Shown here: piece after piece, positions 1 through 5,086 of the stretch
How the letters are laid out: every line of letters starts with the position of its first letter
Position numbering within the stretch: position 1 is the first letter of the stretch
NCBI GenBank assembly: GCA_020027635.1
Contig: JAHKKL010000074.1
Location: 1 to 7,413, forward strand
DNA length: 7,413 bases
Reading direction: 5' to 3'
Source: Gammaproteobacteria bacterium
GTDB taxonomy: Bacteria > Pseudomonadota > Gammaproteobacteria > UBA9214
Position numbers and translations under genes: made by a program
Notes under the pieces: generated by a model
What the model was told of the DNA's origin: nothing
Database searches by the model: none
Seen by the model: the letters and a program-made list of their open reading frames with translations, nothing else

Positions 1-1
1 G

Positions 2-343
2 TCCAACGATCCGGCGGTGCAGCCTGAAGACAGCTTCGAGAACATGCGGCTCATCGCGCGCGAATTCGCCTTTCCGTTCCCCTATCTGCTGGATGAAACA
101 CAGGCGGTTGCCCGGGCTTATGGCGCGGTCTGCACCCCGGATTTCTTCGGCTATAACAGCCGGCTGGAATTGCAATACCGGGGCCGTCTGGATACCAGCC
201 GCAAGGAAACGGCGCCTGCGGATGCGCGCCGGGAATTGTTTGAGGCCATGCGGCTGGTGGCGGAAACCGGGCAGGGACCGGGGGAGCAGATTCCGGGGAT
301 CGGCTGTTCCATCAAGTGGCGCGAGGTCGCGTCCCAAGGCTGA
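2..343 (+). CDS. Thioredoxin-fold redoxin family protein, C-terminal part (5' end outside window)
   Basis: The open frame enters from the left edge at base 2 and runs 113 codons to a TGA at 341-343, so the gene is partial. An internal GTG at 17 is not the likely start, because the reading frame and family similarity continue upstream of it. The visible residues resemble the C-terminal part of AhpC/TSA-type thioredoxin-family proteins of roughly 180-200 residues: a PEDSFENM helix, the stretch FPYLLDETQ, then GAVCTPDFF, which carries the cis-proline loop typical of the thioredoxin fold, then a strand with YRGRLD and the conserved ending GCSIKW. The N-terminal region that would show the redox cysteines is missing, so activity cannot be judged. 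A cytoplasmic redox or peroxide-related role is inferred from the family only. It is separated from tkt by 348 bases and a terminator, so it is probably a different transcription unit. Confidence 0.8.
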   Translation, partial: SNDPAVQPEDSFENMRLIAREFAFPFPYLLDETQAVARAYGAVCTPDFFGYNSRLELQYRGRLDTSRKETAPADARRELFEAMRLVAETGQGPGEQIPGIGCSIKWREVASQG

Positions 344-363
344 GCCAATCTCGGCATAAGTTA

Positions 364-380
364 TTGTTATAGGGTAACAA
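364..380. promoter_or_regulatory. 17-bp dyad, possible operator
   Basis: TTGTTA (364-369) and TAACAA (375-380) form a perfect 6-bp inverted repeat around a 5-base centre, in an AT-rich patch of a GC-rich region. The outer TTG and CAA triplets are 11 bases apart, a geometry that resembles but does not exactly match the LysR-type T-N11-A box used by regulators such as CbbR. It could equally be a binding site for another dimeric regulator, or chance. The stem is AT-rich with no following T-run, so it is not a convincing terminator for the redoxin gene. Confidence 0.3.
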
Positions 381-389
381 GTCCAGGCC

Positions 390-448
390 TCTCACCGCCG
401 TGGCAGTGGTCTTCGCTGCTATTGCTGTAGAGGACAAACTAGGTGAGA
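390..448 (+). other. Predicted RNA stem-loop region in the tkt upstream region
   Basis: TCTCACC (390-396) is fully complementary to GGTGAGA (442-448). Inside it, 401-408 pairs with 414-421 (eight pairs including wobbles) around the five-base loop at 409-413. A competing pairing is also possible: CCTCT (388-392) with AGAGG (429-433), which would exclude the outer stem. Mutually exclusive helices of this type are common in structured leader RNAs, but this is hand folding only. The tentative promoter at 422-450 would start transcription downstream of this segment, so it would be part of an RNA only if an upstream promoter exists. Confidence 0.3.
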
Positions 449-450
449 AT
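422..450 (+). promoter_or_regulatory. Tentative sigma70-like promoter
   Basis: TTGCTG (422-427) resembles a -35 box, and GAGAAT (445-450), matching four of six TATAAT positions, lies 17 bases downstream, which is the ideal spacing. Transcription would begin near 457, producing a leader that contains the 464-508 fold and the terminator at 540-575. The match is modest, and other promoters, including ones further upstream, cannot be excluded. Confidence 0.3.
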
Positions 451-463
451 AACGCGCTTTGTC

Positions 464-508
464 GCGCCGGGATGAACACTAGGTTGACCGCCGAATCGGC
501 GCTCCCGG
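464..508 (+). promoter_or_regulatory. Leader fold that can compete with the tkt upstream terminator
   Basis: CCGGGA (467-472) pairs with TCCCGG (503-508), enclosing a small hairpin, CGCCG (489-493) with CGGCG (497-501) around a three-base AAT loop. The overlapping segment 464-471 can instead pair over eight consecutive positions (two G-U wobbles) with 542-549, which is the 5' arm of the downstream terminator. The two alternatives are mutually exclusive, as expected for an antiterminator/anti-antiterminator arrangement. In GC-rich DNA such complementarity can arise by chance, so the role is inferred. Confidence 0.35.
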
Positions 509-539
509 AAAAACCCCGCGAATTTCGTCGTGGTCAAAC

Positions 540-575
540 GCTCCGGTGCCATGAATGGCGCCCGGGCTTTTTTTT
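540..575 (+). terminator. Intrinsic terminator or attenuator upstream of tkt
   Basis: Bases 540-551 pair with 556-567 to give a 12-position stem with one C-C mismatch and two G-U wobbles, closed by a TGAA tetraloop and followed directly by eight Ts (568-575). This is a textbook Rho-independent terminator. It lies 197 bases after the redoxin stop and 116 bases before the tkt ATG. It could end the redoxin transcript, end a short RNA started near 457, or act as a conditional attenuator for the tkt operon. No convincing promoter is visible between it and tkt. Confidence 0.8.
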
Positions 576-680
576 CCACTTAAGCGTGGTGCCGGGAATC
601 CTGGTCGCGGAGGTAATGCAACAACTTTCACTGTCGCCACAGGCAGTTCGTGGCGCGTAAACAAGGCTTTCAATCTGGAC

Positions 681-686
681 AGGAGG
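681..686 (+). promoter_or_regulatory. Ribosome binding site fixing the tkt start
   Basis: AGGAGG lies five bases before the ATG at 692. The same frame is open from a GTG at 650, which has no comparable site and would add 14 residues not found in the family. The ATG at 692 gives 663 residues, the length of E. coli TktA, so it is the chosen start. Confidence 0.9.
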
Positions 687-691
687 AAATC

Positions 692-2683
692 ATGGCCCAG
701 CGCAGAGAACTCGCCAATGCCATCCGGGCGCTCAGTATGGACGCCGTGCAGAAGGCGAAATCCGGCCATCCCGGTGCACCGATGGGTATGGCGGACATCG
801 CCGAGGTCTTGTGGAACGACTATCTCAAGCACAACCCGGCCAACCCGAAGTGGTACGACCGCGATCGTTTCATACTCTCCAACGGCCACGGTTCCATGCT
901 GATCTATTCGTTGCTGCACCTGACCGGCTACGACATGAACATCGAGGACCTCAAGCAGTTCCGCCAGTTGCATTCCAGGACGCCGGGTCATCCCGAATAC
1001 GGTTATGCACCCGGTGTGGAAACTACCACCGGGCCGCTCGGCCAGGGTATCACCAACGCCGTCGGCATGGCCGTGGCGGAGAAGACCCTGGCGGCACAGT
1101 TCAACCGTGACGGCCACAAGATCGTGGATCACTACACCTACGTCTTCCTCGGTGACGGCTGCCTGATGGAAGGCATCTCGCATGAGGCCTGCTCGCTCGC
1201 CGGCACCATGAAGCTCGGCAAGCTGATCGCCTTCTGGGATAACAACGGCATCTCGATCGACGGCCACGTGGAAGGCTGGTTCACCGACGACACCCCAAAA
1301 CGCTTCGAGGCGTACCGCTGGCACGTGGTGCGCGATGTGGACGGGCACGACCCCGAATCGATCCGCCGGGCCATCGAGGAAGCGCGCTCGGTCACGGACA
1401 AGCCCAGCCTGATCTGCTGCAAGACCGTGATCGGCTACGGCGCGCCGAACCTGGCCGGCACGCACGATTGTCATGGCGCCCCGCTGGGGGATGACGAGAT
1501 CGCCGCCACCCGCGACAACATCGGCTGGCCACATCCCCCCTTCGTGGTGCCGGAGGAGATCTATGCGGGGTGGAATGCCCGGAATAAAGGCGCCAAAGCC
1601 GAGCAGGAGTGGAATACGCGCTTTTCCGCCTACAAGAAGGCCCATTCCGAGCAGGCGGCCGAATTCGAGCGTCGCATGGCGGGCAAGCTGCCGGCGAACT
1701 GGGACACCAAGGCGGCGGAGTTTATCGCCGCGGTCGACAAGAAGGCCGAGACCATCGCCTCGCGCAAGGCCTCGCAGAACGCATTGAACGGCTATGGCCC
1801 CGTGCTACCCGAACTGCTGGGCGGTTCCGCCGACCTGGCCGGTTCCAACCTGACCATCTGGTCCGGGTCGCAGGATATCAACAAGGGCAACGGCGGCAAT
1901 TACATCTATTACGGCGTGCGTGAATTCGGCATGTCCGCCATCACCAACGGCATCGCCCTGCACGGCGGCTTCATTCCCTACGGCGCCACCTTCCTGATGT
2001 TTTCCGAGTATGCCCGCAACGCCCTGCGCATGGCGGCGCTCATGAAGGCGCACAGCATCTTCGTCTATACCCACGACTCCATCGGTCTGGGCGAGGACGG
2101 CCCGACGCACCAGGCGGTCGAACAGACCGCGACCCTGCGCATGATTCCGCGCATGTCGGTGTGGCGGCCCTGTGACGCGGTGGAATCGGCCGTCGCCTGG
2201 AAGGCGGCCATCGACCACACAGGCGGCCCGAGCTGTCTGATCTTCTCGCGCCAGAACTTAAAGCACATGAACCGCACGGCCGACCAGATTGCCGCCATCC
2301 GGCGCGGCGGCTACGTGCTGTCCGACTGCAAGGGTACGCCCGAAGCCGTCATCATCGGCACCGGCTCGGAGATCGGCCTGGCGATGGATGCCGCCAAGGC
2401 GCTCGCGGAGAAGGGTCGCAGGGTCCGTGTGGTCTCCATGCCGTCCACCGATGTGTTCGACGCCCAGGATGCGTCCTACCGGGAGTCGGTGCTACCGGCG
2501 GCCCTGACGGCGCGGGTTGCCGTGGAGGCGGGGGTTACCGATTACTGGCGCAAGTATGTGGGGCTGAACGGCAAGGTCATCGGCATCGACACCTTCGGCG
2601 AGTCCGCGCCCGCTGATCAGGTCTACAAGCACTTCGGCATTACCGCGGAGAACGTGGTCAAGGCCGTGGAGTCACTGCTCTAG
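692..2683 (+). CDS. tkt: Transketolase
   Basis: This enzyme moves a two-carbon ketol unit between sugar phosphates using thiamine diphosphate and a divalent metal. It serves the non-oxidative pentose phosphate pathway and, in autotrophs, Calvin-cycle regeneration of pentose phosphates. The product is 663 residues, full length. Visible residues align with the E. coli enzyme at the same numbers: His26 (SGHPGAPMG), His66 (GHGS), His100, the cofactor/metal motif GDG at 154-156 with Asn185, His261, catalytic Glu411 (REFGM), His461, Asp469 and His473. The order is the normal one: N-terminal PP domain, central Pyr domain, C-terminal domain from about residue 530. It is cytoplasmic and expected to be a homodimer. 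It is the first gene of the cluster, with gap 64 bases downstream. No truncation or missing key residue is seen. The terminator in its upstream region suggests control at the level of transcription elongation. Confidence 0.97.
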   Translation: MAQRRELANAIRALSMDAVQKAKSGHPGAPMGMADIAEVLWNDYLKHNPANPKWYDRDRFILSNGHGSMLIYSLLHLTGYDMNIEDLKQFRQLHSRTPGHPEYGYAPGVETTTGPLGQGITNAVGMAVAEKTLAAQFNRDGHKIVDHYTYVFLGDGCLMEGISHEACSLAGTMKLGKLIAFWDNNGISIDGHVEGWFTDDTPKRFEAYRWHVVRDVDGHDPESIRRAIEEARSVTDKPSLICCKTVIGYGAPNLAGTHDCHGAPLGDDEIAATRDNIGWPHPPFVVPEEIYAGWNARNKGAKAEQEWNTRFSAYKKAHSEQAAEFERRMAGKLPANWDTKAAEFIAAVDKKAETIASRKASQNALNGYGPVLPELLGGSADLAGSNLTIWSGSQDINKGNGGNYIYYGVREFGMSAITNGIALHGGFIPYGATFLMFSEYARNALRMAALMKAHSIFVYTHDSIGLGEDGPTHQAVEQTATLRMIPRMSVWRPCDAVESAVAWKAAIDHTGGPSCLIFSRQNLKHMNRTADQIAAIRRGGYVLSDCKGTPEAVIIGTGSEIGLAMDAAKALAEKGRRVRVVSMPSTDVFDAQDASYRESVLPAALTARVAVEAGVTDYWRKYVGLNGKVIGIDTFGESAPADQVYKHFGITAENVVKAVESLL

Positions 2684-2747
2684 GCAATCACGCCCAACCC
2701 TATCGGTCTATCAAGTTCACAATTAGGAAAAACACGGAGAGATAAAC

Positions 2748-3749
2748 ATGGCAATTAAAGTCGGTATCAATGGCTTCGGCCGCATCGGACGTATGGCGTT
2801 CCGTGCGATAGCAAAGGATTTCAAGGATATCGAGGTCGTCGGTATCAATGACCTGCTGGAGCCGGATTATCTGGCCTACATGCTGCAGTACGACTCGGTT
2901 CACGGTAACTTCCCCGGCGACATTTCCGTCGAAGGTAAGAATCTGGTTGTAAACGGCAAGAAGATCCGTCTGACTGCCGAGCGTGATCCTGCGAATCTGA
3001 AGTGGGGCGACATTGGCGCCGATCTCGTGATCGAATGCACCGGTTTCTTTCTGACGCAAGAGACCTGCCAGAAGCATATCGATGCGGGCGCCAAGAAGGT
3101 TGTCCAGAGCGCGCCATCCAAAGACGCCACGCCGATGTTCGTTTACGGGGTTAACCACAAGTCCTATGCCGGTCAGGCCATCATTTCGGCCGCTTCCTGC
3201 ACCACCAACTGCCTGGCGCCTGTTGCCAAGGTGCTGCACGACAAATGGGGTATCAAGCGCGGTCTGATGACCACCGTGCATGCGGCAACGGCCACCCAAA
3301 AGACCGTTGACGGTCCTTCGCAGAAAGACTGGCGCGGCGGTCGCGGCATACTCGAGAACATCATCCCGTCCTCCACCGGTGCCGCCAAGGCCGTGGGCAA
3401 GGTGCTGCCGGAGCTGAACGGCAAGCTGACCGGTATGGCATTCCGCGTACCGACTTCTGACGTGTCCGTGGTCGACCTGACCGTCGAACTGAACAAGGAT
3501 GCAAGCTATGACGCCATCTGCGCGGCGATGAAGGCGGCCTCTGAATCCGGTGATCTGGTGGGTGTTCTGGCTTATACCGAAGACAAGGTTGTTTCGACCG
3601 ATTTCCGCGGCCGCGGGACTCCCTCCATCTTCGATGCGGGCGCCGGCATCGCGCTGGACGGCACCTTTATCAAGGTGGTCTCGTGGTATGACAACGAGTA
3701 CGGCTACACCTGCAACATGATGCGCATGGTGCAGCATGTATCCAGGTAA
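2748..3749 (+). CDS. gap: Glyceraldehyde-3-phosphate dehydrogenase (phosphorylating, type I)
   Basis: This enzyme reversibly converts glyceraldehyde 3-phosphate, phosphate and NAD(P)+ to 1,3-bisphosphoglycerate in the cytoplasm. The product is 333 residues, the usual length. The N-terminal Rossmann fold shows GINGFGRIGR at 6-15. The acidic residue after the second strand, Asp35 in INDLL, favours NAD(H) over NADP(H) in this family, so this looks like a glycolytic GapA-type enzyme rather than an NADP-dependent photosynthetic form. The catalytic Cys151 lies in SCTTNC and the partner His178 in TTVHAAT. The phosphate-binding segments around SSTGAAKA and FRVPT are intact, as is the C-terminal SWYDNEYGY. 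The start is supported by GGAGA at 2736-2740, seven bases before the ATG. It follows tkt by 64 bases with no terminator visible, consistent with co-transcription. In an autotroph it would work in the reducing direction on the product of Pgk. Confidence 0.96.
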   Translation: MAIKVGINGFGRIGRMAFRAIAKDFKDIEVVGINDLLEPDYLAYMLQYDSVHGNFPGDISVEGKNLVVNGKKIRLTAERDPANLKWGDIGADLVIECTGFFLTQETCQKHIDAGAKKVVQSAPSKDATPMFVYGVNHKSYAGQAIISAASCTTNCLAPVAKVLHDKWGIKRGLMTTVHAATATQKTVDGPSQKDWRGGRGILENIIPSSTGAAKAVGKVLPELNGKLTGMAFRVPTSDVSVVDLTVELNKDASYDAICAAMKAASESGDLVGVLAYTEDKVVSTDFRGRGTPSIFDAGAGIALDGTFIKVVSWYDNEYGYTCNMMRMVQHVSR

Positions 3750-3767
3750 CTAGCCGGTTATGCGGCA

Positions 3768-3812
3768 TGCAGGGCGGGTTGGTGTGCCCGGGGTGCATAA
3801 ACCCGTCCTGCA
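3768..3812 (+). promoter_or_regulatory. Long hairpin A between gap and pgk
   Basis: TGCAGGGCGGGTT (3768-3780) pairs with AACCCGTCCTGCA (3800-3812): 13 consecutive pairs with one G-U wobble and a 19-base loop. It starts 18 bases after the gap stop. There is no T-run after it, so it is not a canonical intrinsic terminator. A GC-rich stem directly after gap could stabilise the gap message against 3' exonucleases or slow polymerase. These roles are inferred. Confidence 0.55.
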
Positions 3813-3829
3813 GTGTTGTCAGTCGATCG

Positions 3830-3870
3830 CAGAGGCTTTTGGTAAACGTGGCGTTTAGCAAAAGTCTTTG
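3830..3870 (+). promoter_or_regulatory. Long hairpin B directly upstream of pgk
   Basis: Bases 3830-3848 pair with 3852-3870: 18 of 19 positions pair, with two G-U wobbles, one G-G mismatch (3842 with 3858) and a three-base TGG loop. The strict Watson-Crick core is CTTTTG (3836-3841) with CAAAAG (3859-3864) and TAAACG (3843-3848) with CGTTTA (3852-3857). It ends seven bases before the pgk Shine-Dalgarno sequence. No T-tract follows. It could be an RNase processing site, an mRNA-stability element, or, as DNA, an operator-like palindrome. Confidence 0.6.
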
Positions 3871-3877
3871 AACATTA

Positions 3878-3883
3878 GTGGAG
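3878..3883 (+). promoter_or_regulatory. Ribosome binding site fixing the pgk start
   Basis: GTGGAG lies eight bases before the ATG at 3892. The frame is also open from a TTG at 3868, but that codon lies at the base of hairpin B, has no ribosome binding site, and would add eight residues absent from the family. The ATG begins MSFIKL, a normal Pgk N-terminus. Confidence 0.8.
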
Positions 3884-3891
3884 TGTCTGCC

Positions 3892-5070
3892 ATGTCTTTC
3901 ATCAAGCTTACCGATCTTGATCTCGCCGGCAAGCGCGTTCTGATTCGCGCCGACCTTAACGTGCCCGTCAAGGACGGCAAGGTAACGTCGGATGCCCGTA
4001 TTACCGCCTCCATGCCAACCATCGAACACTGCATGAAGGCCGGTGCCAGGGTCATGGTCATGTCTCACCGCGGCCGTCCGCAAGAGGGCGTGGTGGACGA
4101 GGAAAACTCCATGCAGCCGATTGCCGACACGATGTCCGCCAAGCTGGGCAAGAAGGTGCCGCTGGTCAAGGATTATCTCGATACCCCGCCGAAGGTCGCT
4201 GACGGACAGGTGGTTCTGCTGGAAAACGTGCGTTTCAACAAGGGTGAAAAGAAAGACGAAGAAGCGCTGGCAAAAAAATATGCGAGCCTGTGTGACGTGT
4301 ACGTCATGGACGCGTTCGGTACCGCGCACCGCGCCCAGGCTTCGACCCACGGCGCCGGCAAGTATGCTCCGGTTGCCTGCGCCGGCCTGCTACTGGCGGA
4401 GGAACTGGATGCGCTGAACAAGGCGCTGGCCAACCCCGCCCGCCCGACGGTCGCGATTGTCGGTGGTTCCAAGGTCTCCACCAAGCTGACGGTGCTGGAG
4501 GCGCTGTCCGAGAAAGTCGACCAGATGGTCGTTGGTGGGGGTATCGCCAACACCTTTCTGATGGCGACCGGCAAGAATGTCGGCAAGTCACTCTGCGAAG
4601 CTGATCTCGTGGGCACCGCCAAGGCTCTCATCAAGAAGATGGCCGCCCGCGGTGCCAGTATTCCCATCGCCGTCGATGTGGTTTGCGGCAAGAAGTTCGA
4701 TGAAAACGAACCGGCGGTGCTCAAGGATGCGGCTGATGTCGAGGACGACGACATGATTTTCGATATCGGGCCGAAGTCCGCGCAGCAGCTTGCGGATATC
4801 ATCGCCAAGGCGGGCACCATCATCTGGAATGGTCCTGTCGGTGTGTTCGAATTCGACCAGTTCGGCGCGGGCACGAAGACCGTCTCCATGGCCATCGCCA
4901 ATGCGCCGGGATTCAGCCTGGCCGGCGGGGGCGACACGATTGCCGCCATTCAGAAATACGGCATTTACGACAAGATTTCATATATCTCCACGGCTGGCGG
5001 GGCGTTTCTCGAGTTCCTGGAGGGCAAGACGCTGCCTGCGGTGGCCATGCTTGAAGCGCGCGCCGGGTAA
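3892..5070 (+). CDS. pgk: Phosphoglycerate kinase
   Basis: This enzyme reversibly transfers a phosphate between 1,3-bisphosphoglycerate and ADP. In glycolysis it makes ATP, and in the Calvin cycle it consumes ATP to activate 3-phosphoglycerate. The product is 392 residues (E. coli about 387). The N-terminal domain carries the substrate-binding motifs RADLNVPV (19-26), SHRGRP (58-63), the RFNKGE segment near 115 and DAFGTAHRAQAS (140-151). The C-terminal nucleotide domain carries GGSKVSTKL (191-199), GPVGVFE (314-320), GGGDT (345-349) and STAGGAFLEFLEG (366-378). It is a cytoplasmic monomer in the family. It lies 142 bases after gap, behind two long hairpins, and 16 bases before pyk, so pgk and pyk are very likely on one message. 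No key motif is missing. Confidence 0.97.
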   Translation: MSFIKLTDLDLAGKRVLIRADLNVPVKDGKVTSDARITASMPTIEHCMKAGARVMVMSHRGRPQEGVVDEENSMQPIADTMSAKLGKKVPLVKDYLDTPPKVADGQVVLLENVRFNKGEKKDEEALAKKYASLCDVYVMDAFGTAHRAQASTHGAGKYAPVACAGLLLAEELDALNKALANPARPTVAIVGGSKVSTKLTVLEALSEKVDQMVVGGGIANTFLMATGKNVGKSLCEADLVGTAKALIKKMAARGASIPIAVDVVCGKKFDENEPAVLKDAADVEDDDMIFDIGPKSAQQLADIIAKAGTIIWNGPVGVFEFDQFGAGTKTVSMAIANAPGFSLAGGGDTIAAIQKYGIYDKISYISTAGGAFLEFLEGKTLPAVAMLEARAG

Positions 5071-5086
5071 CTAGACCCTGGTTCAT

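Larger units (their letters stand above)
344..691 (+). other. Non-coding region and leader upstream of tkt
   Basis: This 348-base stretch lies between the redoxin stop and the tkt start. It holds, in order, a 17-bp dyad (364-380), a foldable segment (390-448), a weak sigma70-like promoter (422-450), a second foldable segment (464-508), an intrinsic terminator (540-575) and the tkt Shine-Dalgarno sequence (681-686). The + strand frame open from 400 to 660 runs straight through the terminator stem and T-tract and resembles no protein family I know, so I treat the region as non-coding. I could not match it to a known riboswitch class by eye. Confidence 0.7.

Noticed and set aside
401..421. Sigma54-like GG...GC promoter pattern
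   Set aside because: The GG and GC are 11 bases apart rather than the required 10.
344..540. Known riboswitch (TPP, SAM, cobalamin, guanidine, c-di-GMP, fluoride) or 6S RNA in the tkt leader
   Set aside because: I compared remembered consensus cores by eye and found none of them. A covariance-model search would be needed to exclude divergent forms.
400..660. Open + strand frame of 86 codons (or 62 from the ATG at 472) upstream of tkt
   Set aside because: It reads through the terminator stem and T-tract, has no good ribosome binding site, and its sequence resembles no family I know. A leader peptide cannot be fully excluded but is not supported.
650..691. GTG at 650 as an earlier transketolase start
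   Set aside because: It lacks a ribosome binding site and would add 14 residues not present in the family; AGGAGG before the ATG at 692 is decisive.
479..1645. Long - strand open frame opposite the tkt leader and gene (388 codons)
   Set aside because: It is antisense to conserved transketolase codons and low-complexity in the manner of GC-rich shadow frames, with no recognisable domain.
2700..3737. - strand open frame of 345 codons opposite gap
   Set aside because: It lies entirely antisense to a well-supported GAPDH gene, with no family motif or ribosome binding site.
3745..3753. GGTAACTAG at both the gap stop and the pgk stop (5066-5074)
   Set aside because: The shared 9-mer spans the stop codons only, with no further similarity around it; chance or stop-context preference is enough.
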